The notes under the pieces are model-generated. The model ran no database searches. It was not told the DNA's origin and saw nothing but the letters and a program-made list of their open reading frames with translations. A stretch of 64,000 bases of DNA from Rosa chinensis (Eukaryota; Streptophyta; Magnoliopsida; Rosales; Rosaceae): contig NC_037092.1 in assembly GCF_002994745.2 (NCBI RefSeq), positions 80,732,824-80,796,823 of the forward strand, written 5' to 3'. How positions within the stretch are numbered: the stretch's first letter is position 1; each line of letters starts with the position of its first letter. Positions 24,764 to 37,919 of this stretch are shown here, in pieces. The position numbers and the translations under genes are program-made.

Positions 24764-27700
24764 CTACCCCCTGGTCTTTGCCCTCTTCATACCACCAAGA
24801 CTGTTGTTGAAGGGTGACACAGAACCAGACATGGGAGAACCCTCATCACGAAGTGTACCATTGAGCATTGCCAACTCTCGCAACTGCTGCTTCTTATAGA
24901 AATCTTGAGATTCATCCTACACAATTAATATAGACATCATGCCAAGATAGTTGATAGTGAGGCTTGCAGGCAGAATGAACAAAATTTACTAGAGAAAAAG
25001 AAAAATTCTCTTCACAAGGAAAGAAAAAACATACCACAGGCCTGAGCAGATCTTCAAGTACTTCACGCGCTTGTAATAAACGAGCATCAACAATTTCAAC
25101 TGGTAGTTCTGCCTCCACTAGTATATGAAGAGGTTCATTCAAATGTTCATACCCCGGTTTACCTCTCATCATATCTTCCTGTAAAACAAGAATATTACAG
25201 TGAAGTAACATTAGATCCTCTTAATAAGGAGTGAGAACTGAACAGCAAATTAAACTTTATTTACAAAATAGAGTAACAGACTCCATCATAAGTGCCGGTC
25301 AGAATTCTTCTGCATACATCTAAGAAAAGTCCACTGATAAGCCTATGTGCAATTATCTAAGAAAAGTACATTACCCTGGCTGGATCCTTTATGCTACCAC
25401 GGCCCCTGATCAGAACACGGCACTCAGTAGTTGCTTCCACTCGCTTAAGCGAGTTACCCCTAGGACCTAGCAACCGCCCAACAAAGTTATACTGCAAAAA
25501 ATTGGAGAGTTGTTAGGCAGAAGAGAAATTCACTGAGAAACTAAACAAGATCTAGTATTTCATCATACATTAGGATATTTGTCAACGGGAATATCCACTC
25601 TGATTGTCCGCTTAACAATTAGACCAGATGAGCTACTTTGAGGACTAAGCCAATTTTGTGTTGATGAGGGCTGTAATAAACTTGACATCTGGACAGTACA
25701 ATCCAAACTATGTTAAAACGAATAACATATAATAGTGCTTGTTGTTCCTTTTTGCATTAAAATAACAAGAAGTATCGGTCCTTGAAAAACCTCCAAGATC
25801 CCAATATTCATTAAGCATCATGTTACAGATTCAAGAATATGTAAAATCAGCAAGCAATAAACAAATAAATCATTCAAACTGTACAGTATGGCAGGCACAA
25901 TGGAACTGAGAATGTAAAAGATGATGAATTTCAAGGTATCTAGCAGAAACAAAATAACATCATTATGCATTCATTTCCCCCACCCCACCTCCCCTCCCTT
26001 TGAACCCCATATAAAGGCATCCAGTATCTCAGATGTTTAAAAATTCTAAGTGAAGACAAAGATGGTAGCCAAACTTAATAGTTGCACAAGTATAACTGAG
26101 GGGTTAGTACACCACACAAGACAATCAGTACTCCCATTATCTCCTATCAAACAAACCCTTTCGATCACTCCCCATTAGTAAGGGAGAAGTGTATCTTATG
26201 TCATGTGTAATACTTGAGATATAACAATTTAATTTAGTCTGTTTCAAAAAGAAAAACGCAGAATAAATGGAGAACCATCTAAATGAAGGAGGATTCCAGA
26301 AGCAAAGCTAATTGGTTATTTCTTTGCATCTCGATGTTAGCTTCAGACTACCTGTCACAAAGTTGCAATTAAATTGCATATCTAAACAAATGTTAAAGAG
26401 TTAGCATGAGATGTAAAAGATCGTGTCAGAAATGCTTCTAAAGAACAGTAAAATTAGATGGACAATAAGGTTATGTTAAGTTAATGGTTAGTATCCGTAC
26501 TTCTGATTGAAACCGTGATGCCCATCCGTTCATATCGGCACCTCCATTTGAAAACATTCCTCCAGAAGCCAGGGGGCTAGCATGTTCAAGTCCACTTTGA
26601 CCTAAAACTGATGCATTCCCCAACAGTGTAGTTACACGCAATATTTCTGCTCCAAAAATGTCAAATTTTCAAGAATAAGATGTACCAGTTAGCATTTGTT
26701 ATAAGGTTAGCAGTCACGACAAAATGGAGAGACAACACGGATTTTTTCTGAGTCAGTTAAACCCAATGCTTCCCTCAAGTAATAAATTTAACTTTAAAGA
26801 GTGCTGAACTACCAATTAATGATAAAAGTTAATGAAGAAAGAAAACCTATTATTTGAAAAGATAGTGATAGATTCTTTACAACTACTACCAGTCAAGCGA
26901 GTAACTCATACAAGAGAACCCCAAGTTGTTAGAGAAAAGGAAAATCCAGTAAAGAATACACACCCGGCAAAGACCGCTACTTGTGTAACACTATCAGACC
27001 TAAGCACTTAAAACTTGAAATATCAATGTCAAATGTTCTCAACAATGTCAGCTACCAAGATTACTCTAGGAGAGAAGGAAAAACAAAGTACAAATACACA
27101 CAGAAAGAAAACAGAGGAAGAAAGAAGCACACAATATCCACTCTCAGTTTCAAAAAAGGACTTCTAGATCAGGTATGCCTAGGAACTAGTTGTCTGAGCT
27201 TTCTCATATTGAATCCCAATATCGACTACAAGCCAAAACTATAGACCAAACAGAGGTTCGCTTTGATCTTGTAGTCTTTATGTATCTGAAAATGAAGTCC
27301 TCACCATAAATTCCCAATGACCATGTAACAACATCGGCAGTACCATATTATATACAATGGGCAAATTGATTAAGCAGTTATCCTCTAGTACATAAAAACA
27401 GCATAAAAACAGCCCAATCCCTGTTAAATTCACACCTCTCCAACTCATGAAACCAAAAGATTCTGGCCTCAAAGATGATTCCAGCCTCAAGATGACTTTG
27501 GAAAGGGAAAAAAAAAAACACAAAGGCATCTATATTAAGAAACAAAACCAACAAGATCTGCTCCAAGTCAAACTAATCAAGCTACCTATAGCGACCCGAA
27601 AGAGATGTTTGACAAAAATGGGTACTGAAAGGGATACAATGAGAGGAATTCCTCCTTGATTAAAATCATGGAAGTGAACATACAATTACTAAATCCTAGC

Positions 27701-28924
27701 AATACATGTACTTTTTCAACATTTCCAAAAGTTATCATCTGTAAAAGCTAGGAAAGGGAGGAATCGCAAGGAAAGGGAGTCCTCCCAAGTCTTAAATGAA
27801 CAAAGAAAATACACTTATGTTGGCAATGAGCCAAAGTCCATTAAGTCAATTTAATAGCACTAATGTGCGTACTACACTCGAAACAAAGTATATGATCCAA
27901 ACCTAGTTCAGAGTTGGAATTGGCTTACCAAACTAATCACTTAAACAATGTTTTCAATATCCTTCCCTAGCAAATAAAGTTCACCTGAAGTTTCAAGATA
28001 TACAACTCCAATTCAATTTAATTAGTACAAGAAAACAAACTTTTCTATTGCTTATCCTTGCAATCTATTTTATATCATTCAGAAGTAATTGCCCAAATCA
28101 AGTTAACAAACATGACAGCTTGGGCGCATTAGCAGAGCATCTCTAAGACCTTACTGCACAGTGCATTTTACCAAGTTAAAAGTAACTGTATGTCAATTAA
28201 GTGGGTGATGGAACCTAGACTATCTAATGCTACCTACTCTCACCACTCTTAGTGTATTAACTGTTTGTTAGCTTAGTCATGTTATAGGAATGGGTCCCTG
28301 ACCAGTAAAGTTAGTCAAATCGTGCACAGTGTCCTCGGTTCAGACTTACTGGTCGCAGTTGTTAAAAAGTTATATTAGTGCTTGAATCTCGACATGTGAA
28401 CACCTACATGCACTAGTAACAGCAGTTATCGTAACCATTCACAAGCTGAATCGAAAGTTTGAAACTGACCTTGGTTCAACAACCTGCAGCAATTTGGCAG
28501 CACAGGCAGGAATGGACCGAGCTTCTGACGCTCCCCGAATAGCTCAGACAGGTATCTGCACACAAAAGTAATCACATCACCAATCAAGCAATCGTAAGAA
28601 ACCAATCGAGCTCTCTTCTTTGAGAAGAAATCAAGAAATCAACAATACTGCAGCTAAGAAGCATCAGATCGCCAACAATTCAGTTGCGGATTAAGTATAG
28701 CTCATCCAGTTAGATTCATCTACAACCATATATAGTAGTACAACCAGAACCAGTATTCGATTGAATATGAATTAGATAAACAGCCATGGTTATAAATCAA
28801 TTAGATCTCGGAAGAAGGAAGCATACTTTTCTTGCTCGGCGACGAGAGCGGCGGACGAGGAGACGGACCGAAGGCCGGAGAGGTGAGGAGAGAGAGGGGC
28901 CGACGGCAAGGGCGAGTAAGCCAT
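24764..28924 (-). CDS. STAR-family KH-domain RNA-binding protein (quaking-like)
   Basis: Likely binds single-stranded RNA and acts in splicing or mRNA processing in the nucleus. Exons (minus) are 28924-28827, 28555-28470, 26646-26501, 25688-25569, 25491-25375, 25178-25035 and 24916-24764, giving 287 residues. Residues about 33-65 form the STAR dimerisation segment ([20 protein letters not shown], then LLNQEILRV). The KH domain follows at about 140-240, with the GPRG loop at 159-162 in the phrase [17 protein letters not shown]. The C-terminus ends KRAKTRG, a likely nuclear signal. The arrangement matches plant KH proteins of the At2g38610/SPIN1-like group, known from memory. Intron 2 is long (1.8 kb). 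The start is the only in-frame ATG before the dimerisation segment. Confidence 0.95.
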
Positions 28925-29894
28925 GTACCTTCCACCAACGCCCGATGATGATGTCATCTCAGTAGCCCAGGGTCCGATCGCCGTCGTCGTCGTCGTGGTT
29001 TCCGGTCGTCGTCTCTGTGTGTGGACTGTGTGGAGGGAGCTGGTGGGACGATCCCGATTCCCTACCAGACGTTCTCTCTCTATCTCTATCTCTCTCTGTG
29101 GAATCTCAATTCAAGATGAATTGCGTCGGTGGATTAATTTATACCTCATTCTGGTTTCACACTGCTTTAGTTTACTTTCACCCACACTACAGTATCTACA
29201 CAGTAAATTTATTGTTTTTTCTCCTTTTGCTTGTGGGAGTAGTTTTTTTCATAAAGAAATTATAATATATGATCTCAGACCTTGGTACACGTGGTGGTCT
29301 GGATTGATGTCATGGACTCATATGATTCGTACTTGTTGCTGATTGGACTCTTAATTTAATGTTTTTCACCCCTGCAAGGTTTTCACAAAATTCAAGTGAT
29401 ATTATTGGCTCAGACCACCACATAATGATGTCACGTGGTAGTCCGGAACCATTAAATAATAATTTTTTTTTTTTGAATTTACTGCATATGGAAATTCAAT
29501 AATATAAACAAAGCACCGAACAAGGAAAAAATAAAAAAAGAATTTGAGTACGATTATTACTTTTGGCAAATGAATAGGGTGTCATCTATTATAAGGTAGA
29601 GAGAGTCAAAAGATACACAGTGATTTACCAACTGTACGCACGTCAAAATGGCGTCATTGTTTGACGTGAGTAAGATCGCATTTGATAATGCTAAAATTTA
29701 AGTAAACCATAGTAATCTGACACTATTAGAATTGAGGAAAAAAAGGACGAGTCAAATTTGAAACCTAATTTATTTGTATTTGAGACGGAGCACTGTAACA
29801 AGCACCGAGACAAAGTGGAAGTAGAGGAAAAGCTCCAATACTGAAAGATTGGAGAAAGGTAGTTGAAGAAATCAAGGCAGTGGTTTGCACACGA
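28925..29894. other. Promoter side of the KH-protein gene and intergenic DNA
   Basis: A GC-richer, CT-rich leader of the KH gene runs to about 29100. Around 29270-29460, 'acgtggtggtctg' and the inverted 'cagaccaccacat' with nearby 'gatgtca' repeats give a weak 180-bp foldback that may be another MITE. Nothing else is recognised. Confidence 0.4.
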
Positions 29895-30203
29895 AGTAGA
29901 CAAGTACGCCCTGGACTCTCTCGAGTACATAGCTGAAAATGCATGTGATCTCCAACATTGCTGCGGTGGAAGATGAATGGCCCCAAATATCATGTTCTGG
30001 CATTAATAGCAGAGGATGTAACGGCCTTTCAAGTGAGCACAGTGGCTTCTGCGTCTGATTTTAGCACTGGAGGGAGACTGATAGGTAACTTTAGGAGCTC
30101 ATTAAACATGATTTGTCTGCAATCTTGGTTGAGGGGGAATGAAATTTGCTGCATTGAGCACGCTTCATGCATTAAAGATATGGAATTCTACGAAAAAATG
30201 TGA
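29895..30203 (+). pseudogene. hAT transposase C-terminal remnant
   Basis: An open frame from 29958 encodes KMNGPKYHVLALIAEDV, followed by STVASASDFSTGGRLI and FRSSLNMICLQSWLRG. These are the hallmarks of the hAT-family dimerisation domain (typical form: YP.L...ARD.L..P.STVASE.AFSTGGR). Upstream, in a shifted frame, a 'EVDKY' motif of the same family is seen near 29897. The rest of the transposase is missing and the reading frame is broken, so this is a dead fragment of a RICESLEEPER/DAYSLEEPER-type gene. Confidence 0.8.
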
Positions 30204-30951
30204 GAGAGGTAATTTTTTTTTCGACAGGATGTGAAAGAGGTAATGTATTGTTCAATTCTGTTGAATTTTTATTATTTTATACTAGTTTACTGCAACTTTG
30301 GAAGTGTGCAAGATTCATCATGACTTCGTATTTTTCTGCTTTTCTGGCCTTGAATCAATCTTGAGTTTGATATGTAGAGCATTTTTTTACTTTCCAGTTT
30401 CCAGTTTGCCTGAACTTCTTCAGCTAACGTTTCTTTGCTATATGTAAATTTTAAGCCATAAGGCTTAGACTTCGCACTTCTGAAGTCCGGGGTTCTACAT
30501 TTCTGCAATTCTACGCGTTTGAAATCTTAAGCCATAGGAAATTTACATGACAATTCCCCCCGCCTTGGAATTCTAACATCAAAATAATGTAAACGTGTAT
30601 CCTTTCGAAAAAAAAAAAAAGAAAAAAAAAGAAGAAGAAATCTTCGTGTACACATTATCAAAAATTCCCACTAAATGGGACTCCTTGTTAACTTTTATCT
30701 ATCCATCTATCTTGTTGTACGCTTGTTGATGGAAACTCGAACAGAATCTATGATGTCAGTGTTTTTTCCCACTTGTGCTCTTGTCTTCCTGTCTGCAACT
30801 CCATCATCTTCTTGTTCTTGGTGCATCAATACAAAAAATGCATGCCGTAATCGGGAATCCCCAATTCCAGATATGCATACGAAGTTGTAAGCAGGTTAGT
30901 GGCAAAGGAAATATTCTCCACGTCCATAGATAGATTGGAAAAAGTTTGTTT
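30204..30951. other. Intergenic DNA downstream of RFT1
   Basis: A-rich and AT-rich sequence with an A/GA tract at 30609-30640. It includes the presumed RFT1 3' untranslated region. No gene is seen. Confidence 0.5.
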
Positions 30952-33900
30952 TCAGTCTGAGTGATCACGGAAGCGGACAATTTTGTTGATGCTTGGGAAA
31001 ATCCTGTTGATGGGAATGATTTTGTTGATAAGGGATCTCTCATGACGATATCTGTTAATGGAAAGTACAATTATCACCAGTGAGTGATAATCTCCAATTA
31101 AAAGTAACAAAGAATATCATGATAACAACAACTTTAATGTTGAAACAGGGCACATACATGACAAATGCGGAAGTGCAGAAGCAAGCAACCCCAATGGTAA
31201 AATGAACAACAAAAGTCGCCCAGAAATTCTTCCTGTCTAGAAATATTCTCTCAGAAATGATAGTAGTTATTCCTGAAAACAGCAAGACCTTCCATCCTTC
31301 AGGTAAGCATTTGTAAAAAGAAAATGAGGAAGAATCCTGTGAAAAGAAAACAGAAAAATTAGCGCATACAAGGTTAAAACCACTCATGAAACATGCAAGA
31401 AAAATGAATAAACCATACCTGGAAGTAATGCTTGATGAATGCCCCAGAGTATAATATTCTCAAAATCATATCTTTACCGTGTCAAGGAACCAGAGACCTA
31501 ATGAACTTAGTTGGAATAACGCACAATCCAAATAACTCTGTTCACAGTATTGAGACTGATGAAATCATCGATATTACTGTGTTATGCAACTTGCAATTTT
31601 GTACAAACAAAAGATCATCAACTGTTCTTTATTATTGGCCTCAGATACATTTTGAGGCCAATTGTTTTTACTCATTGCTACAAAAATAATGACATAATGT
31701 TGCAGATCCTTTATATTATAAAAAGTTAACTTTTGAAAAAAGAGTGCAAAGGATATCAAAAGAATTTAAAAAATAAGCAGGAGAGGAAAGGTAAGACCCA
31801 AGGGTCCCATTCTCAAAAAAATAAAAAGGACCCAGGGGTCCATTTCAGAATGTTATAGTTTTACACTTAAATAAAGAGTGGGAAGGAAGATGGATGAGAG
31901 AGAGAAGAAAGTGAGAACAGAGAAGTTTCAGGAAGAAAACAGTTGGAATGCAAACAAAAATGTTACTAAGGGATCTTCAGAAAACAGCCATACAGTCTTT
32001 ACTCAGTAAAGGATACTTAATGAATTTGCCAAAATTAAGCCAACTGCGCCAGCGGAGTTTACCAGCAGGATATTCAGTACCACATATATAATTGTTATCA
32101 GAACAGATGGAAGATTTGACCACAGAAGTTGGTTCTTCTTGGCAACTGCATGTACAAATGCTTCAGAAGTTCCTGCATATCAAAGAACAATTTCAGTTCT
32201 CGCCTGATACTTTTATGCATACAGGTGAAGTATCTGAATTAAAACCAGACCACTAATGACTCCATATAGGTGAACCCATTTTGAAACATTCACAACATTT
32301 AAAAGGTTTAACAGTTCCAAATATAGAAATTTAGTAGATTGGTATACCCTTCACTTTTAAATATAGGAGTTCAACATTCTATGGGAAATTAGACTTGTGA
32401 GTGTTCACATCTCGTTTATTTATACCAGAACTAATAACTATTTCTTTGCATTATTTGTTTTGGTAGTAGGCTAAGCAAGACAGTTACAGAGAGGGGCATG
32501 CTGATAAGCCCATGAATATTAAAAAACAGAATCTGAACATTACTCACCATTCACAGCCAAAACAATAATATAAAAGCAATAATATCCCAGGGCTGTTGAT
32601 GCTTCCCCATCACTCCATTTTTGACCATACACCAATCTGATGAGAGAATAAGCATAACTCGGGCCAAACGCCATAAATATAAGACCTACAGGCCATCCAA
32701 GCAGCTTGAGACCAAGAAAATAATAAAGAAGAAACAGCTGTAGAAACAATGTTTGTTCCTCTTTTAATCAATGTCAAAATCAGAACCTTCCTACAGAAAT
32801 AATGCTAATGTTCACCAGTAGCATTTATTAAGTGGTGAGAAATCGAATCAGAGTCCCATGGGAATTCCCTACCAGAAGGGACCCTCTAATTTGATCACTA
32901 AGGAATAAAGTCAAATGTCAACATAAGTATTCTCACTACCTTGATCTCATCTTTTGAAATAACATAAATCAAGGCATATCTGCATGATAAAGTGAACTTT
33001 ATCTTTTACTTTTTTGAGAGATATTATCCGGGTTTGTCACAGTTGTCTGAGGATTGAGATGCTAATAACTTAACTATTTATGGAGACTATATATACACAT
33101 ATGCTTATGTTTAATTTGTATAAAACAGAGTACACGGAAAAGGAAAAGCACACACCTATTAACAAAACCAGCTTAAGGGCTTCTGTAAGGCTACCTCCCA
33201 ACCTCTTGTCCTTATCTGGGTCTTTTCCTGTCAATTAAAGATATCAGGAGAAAACTAAAGTTTGTTAAAATTGAACCCTGCATGATGTAATGCTATTTCA
33301 GTGCCACACAACTAATGGCTTTCTCATGGCATAACTTTTGAGAGTATAACTTTTAAACTGTTAATGAAACCGCAAAGCTTTCTCACATGGAAGCAAAACC
33401 AGTAATCATTTTTAGCGCAAATCACTAGAAACAAAAAGCAGGTAGAAGTTGACTTAAGAGCAAGACAAATCAGGTATAGAATGAAAATAACTATCATGAA
33501 ACAGAGGATAGGAATAACCTGATGCAGACCTTGCAAATGTAGCATAGGTACTTTCTTCAAAAGGAAGAAACACCATCCTCACCACCAGGCTCCCTGAAAT
33601 GTAATAAATTTAGTAAACGAAAAATTCCAAATTACTGACATAATATTCAGTCAAAATAGTCTAGGTAAAAAAGAAAAAAAAATCAGCTCTTATCATGGTG
33701 AGAAAGTGATTATTGTATGACCCAAAATATAACCAAGAAAATTACCTAAATTGTCTACAAATCCATATACAGCTTGGTTATAATATGTCGCCCACTGTAA
33801 AAGAACAAAATTTTGTCCTTCCTGAAGGATCAATTTCACACAGGATTGCAAAGCAAACAACTCACACATCTTTAACAGCTCCCCATCATAATTCTTCTTA

Positions 33901-36900
33901 TTCTTTGCTCTGTGAAAGGTATTAAGCTGTCAAGAGCAGTACATTGACCTTATAATTAAATCTAATAAATCTATCCTTCCAGCTAAGACTGCATATTGTC
34001 ATTTTGGATGCATTACATATGAATAGGAAAAAATATTGGACCACAACAATGAATCTGATGAGTAAATAATGAGTATAACTTGCAACAATATTCCAACCAA
34101 CTACACAAAGACACACAATTGATCATGTACTATATAAATATAAACTATTTATTCACACACGTCATTTCTATTCACATTAAGCTCAGGGCACTGTAGGTTT
34201 ACTGCTTCCCAGATATGACCAGGACCAACAAAGAACTTTACACAAAAACTTGCCCTGAACAGATAAGTCATTTCCAGTTTTCTACTATCAAAGAAATCAA
34301 GAGATGTGATGACCAGAAGTTTCACCTAGATCTTAATAGTTCCTTCTCTTTCTACTTAAAAGTTACTTTACAAAGAACGTTTTTCAGTCAATGCTGGGTT
34401 ATATTCATTGCTTAAAAATTTAAGTGCATTATCTTGACAAGTTACTTCCTTGTTGTTACAGAAAATGGATGTTCACCATCCTGAAGTGTATATATATAAC
34501 AATGTACAACTGGGAACAGAATATAATACCTGAAGGGGAAAAGAGCAGAACTTCTATATGGACGAAAACAAAGAAAGTAGACCCAATACCCTGAGAACAA
34601 GCACAGTCCATAAGCAGTCTGTGACAATGCAAATATAATCTCTTTTTCCTGCAACCGATCAATTGGACCTTTTAATTAGAATCTGCATCTGACTCCGAAA
34701 ACCACCAACTTGGTGGGGTTTAAATCATAACAAGCTATATAAGGAAACATAGAACAGGCCATAAGATAGATAAATGAAACATATACATAATTCCAACAAA
34801 CAAAGAGATGTACTACCCTCATTGTCAGAATAGAAACAAACTTGGTAAGTTATTTTTGGAATACATGACACTGAAAAGACATGAATAGAACATCAGAGCT
34901 TCTCATGCTCATCACAACCATGCCCTAAGGTCAACAATTATAATGATCCTTAAGTAGATGCGGTTAGGCACATCAGTTGTAGTCTACCCCCTCGATTTCC
35001 TACATGTACTGGCTCATTTTTAAACGTTCACACCTTTTCAGTTTTGAAAACCTTAATAACAGATGTTTCCACCAACTCAAAAGTTACTACTAATCACGTT
35101 CACTGACTTCTAGCCACATATACTTCTCCCACTGGGTTTCCTTTCTATACCTTGCTCATTACTAATTCCTCCCCTTTCAGATTGGAATCCTGGATAACAG
35201 AGGACTCCACCAACTCAAAGATACTAGTCCTCATTCAGTGACTTCTAGCCACAACGTACAGAAGTATAGAGAAGTGCTTCGACTGATGAATCTTTTAACA
35301 GGGGAAGTATACCACTCCCATGCCATAATTGGTCATTAATCCTGATGGAAACTTTATAAAATGAAGATAACAGCTTTATTGAGGCAAGAATACCTTTAGA
35401 CTTAGTGAGTGGCAACTAGAAAATCTGAGAAAACGGTGCCAGTTTCACAACAGAGAATTTTACAAGGATCTAAGCAATCTTGAACACCCTGAAGAAATAT
35501 GACTTTACCATATATTGGGTCCTATATCGTAGACTATGTGTGCCAGTCTTGACTTTGTTTCTTCATAGCCTCTCAAATAGTTAGTTAAAATAATAAGTAT
35601 ATTACAAGTTTTGTTCCATGTCCAGTAACCAATAAAAAGTTCTACTAAAGAAAAGCATGTCTGGCTAAGGAACTTATGGACATCATCACATTTTCCGAGG
35701 ATATCACAAAAGGGAAATCAAATAAGATTGTTACACACTGCCTGGTTGGTGCTATTATGGAAATAGAGAATATGTGAGCAAAGTGAATAGTTTGATTAAA
35801 GATATTACCATGTCAGCTCGCATGCCAAAGAGAATGGCTGTTGTTATGCAGCGAAAAAAAGTAGCGGCAGTTTCAACTGCCAGCCTTAATTTAAGCAGCA
35901 GCAAGTTTTGAGATAGGATATACAAGGGCTCTGCCAATAGTTCTAATATACACGCACCACCTGCCAGATGAAAATAACTCAGGTGAGTGAGGCATTAAAA
36001 TGAATAATGAATTCAATCAAGCAAAGTTAAACAGATTAAGATTTCCAACGATCAACAATTCTGAAGTCTAAGCAATACCAATGATTCAAAAACCACATGT
36101 GGATTTCTAACCAAACATATATATCATAGTCATAAAAATTAGATTAGCTACAATATCCATAGACATAGAGAAGCAACAGCAACACCATGAAGTTTTCAAA
36201 AGAAACACAAAGACATATTCAAGAATGTACCAGTAATCAAGATCCCTTGTCCATATGGATCAGAAAAGCTCAAGCCTTTCCACCAAAAGACAAAACCAGA
36301 CGCTGCAGTAGTAATTATAATTCCACACGGCGGAACCAACCACGCAAATTTCATGATCTTTGCTATATTTTCTTCTGTAGAAGTACCATCGCTGCAGCAT
36401 AACACACATTGATCACAAGTCCTTAGTTAGTGCAACACAAATGCATTACTAACAAAACCAAAACAATCACCTTTTCATGTCCTGTCGCAGACATGCTCGC
36501 CGAAACCCCTCCCGGCTGAGAAACAACACGCAATTCACAAATAGCGGAAACTGTACTCCATATAGCTGCAGAAAAACAGAACTTACTTTCAATAAAACAA
36601 TCCTAAATCAAATGAAAACATTCCTCAAACCCATAACAGACATTGCTTTGCTAGAGTTCTAGTGCATTATGAGATTGGACTATTCTCCAATACCATTCTA
36701 AGCGTATAAACAAACTAAAGCTTGCATCTTTCCATGTGGGCTATACTGAAACAAAGCAAAAATCATAGAGAAAGTTATAGGCATTGTGATTTTTACCGCA
36801 AAGTCTTCAACTTTAAGGAAATTTCTGAGGATCACAGCATTGACTATGAATGGAATTCCTCTTGAACACAACTGGGTAGCTGATGCAATAGAAAAATGGG

Positions 36901-37057
36901 GTAAATAGTAAATACCCAATTTGCGTGATCATCTGTAAAGCTGAGAAAACAAGTGAAGGAGAAACTGACCCAATAGGTACTTGAAAGTGCGAGAGAAATC
37001 CGACGAGCTGGCGTCACTTGGCGATTTGGATTCAGACGACGACGGAGAATCGGACAT
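30952..37057 (-). CDS. RFT1: RFT1-like multi-pass ER membrane protein of N-glycosylation
   Basis: RFT1 proteins are needed for dolichol-linked oligosaccharide handling (Man5GlcNAc2-PP-Dol) in the ER; a flippase role is disputed. Fourteen exons (minus) join in frame: 37057-36970, 36879-36797, 36565-36471, 36391-36231, 35960-35809, 34648-34530, 33909-33746, 33593-33519, 33227-33156, 32685-32548, 32172-32017, 31471-31419, 31336-31158 and 31051-30952. The product has 544 residues. Family phrases are clear: QLCSRGIPFIVNA, FLSREGFRRACLRQD, LELLAEPLYILSQN, KLILQEGQN, RMVFLPFEEST, FMAFGPSYAYSLIRL and KWSDGEAST. Many segments are hydrophobic, as expected for a multi-pass transporter-like protein. The tail contains an extra INK...INKI repeat before VRFRDHSD, not present in the Arabidopsis sequence I recall. 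Splicing of exon 13 at AT|GTATGTG gives the conserved VIYR junction. Confidence 0.95.
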
Positions 37058-37271
37058 ATTGGTGAAGTTTGATTGGGTCTCTGATTTCTCTTCAGAGTTG
37101 TGGAGCCGAAGTGAGGAGAAATCTATTTACTGTTACTAACGGCCGCCTAACTCGTGTACTTGTGTTCTCCATGGTTGACCAACTTGACCACTACTGGTCT
37201 ACCATGTGATTGTTTTACCATCGAGGCATTATGGAACGTTAAAAACATACATGTCTTTTGGTAACTTTGTG
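37058..37271. promoter_or_regulatory. RFT1 upstream region (promoter expected)
   Basis: The short stretch between the RFT1 ATG and the GC-rich insertion must contain the leader and core promoter of RFT1. No clear TATA box is seen, which is common for housekeeping genes. Confidence 0.4.
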
Positions 37272-37660
37272 TATATATCACAGGCCTGATCATAGGCGGA
37301 CGTCCGCACTTTCACTAAAGTTTGGACGTCGACGCAGCAAGCGGTTCCAGGCGGCGGCGACGGCGGCGCTAGGCTGGCCAAAGGGAGGCCGGAGGAGTCC
37401 CATACCTCTTCTGGGCAGCGATCGAGGTCGGAGGAGGTCGGGGTTGTCGGTTTCTGGGCAGCCACCTCACCTGCAACTGCAGGTTCTGTGCAGCACTGCA
37501 GAACGGTCGCCAGCGACTCCACCTAACCGCAGACCGGCTTCGCAGACCCCCGACGTCCATTCGGCAAGCCGCGCCACGCTGTCAACGCTCGATCGAGGCC
37601 GAAGGAGCGACGTTAGCACTTTTTCTGGGTTGTGGACGTCCGCTCTCGAACGGCTTCGTA
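37272..37660. mobile_element. GC-rich insertion flanked by TA/CA repeats, possible copy 3 of the foldback family
   Basis: This block is far more GC-rich than its surroundings. Its left edge reads tatatatca, caggcctgatc, then the palindrome GCGGACGTCCGC (37296-37307). The right edge of the 10736-11144 element, read inverted, has the same order: TA repeats, caggcct, then GACGTCCGC. Near the other end of this block GGACGTCCGC recurs (37634-37643), followed by (CA)n(TA)n. Shared termini suggest one family, here with different, GC-rich internal sequence. A 154-codon open frame spans it but shows no protein motif. Confidence 0.45.
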
Positions 37661-37661
37661 T

Positions 37662-37699
<38 letters not shown>
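37661..37699. repeat. (CA)n(TA)n microsatellite
   Basis: CA dinucleotides followed by TA dinucleotides, between the GC-rich insertion and the 5' side of the LINE. Confidence 0.95.
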
Positions 37700-37919
37700 T
37701 TTTCGGTAAAAAAGCTATCTGAAATTAGGGAGAGAAAACTCTGAAACGAGCCCCACGCGCCTTCTCTAAATTCTTTGCCGTTACCTAACTTTCACTCTGC
37801 TTGGCCTCCGTTGACCTCCTTCTCCCTGATGTTTTCTTGGCTGCCGGATCTCCCTGGTGGCTTCGCCGGCCTTTGTTTTCTCCGCCCTTCCACCGGGAAG
37901 TGGTGGAGATAAGGTTCCA

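Noticed and set aside
37258..37722. 154-codon open frame in the GC-rich block
   Set aside because: Arginine/serine-rich low-complexity translation, runs into a CA/TA microsatellite, and other frames are also open because of high GC.
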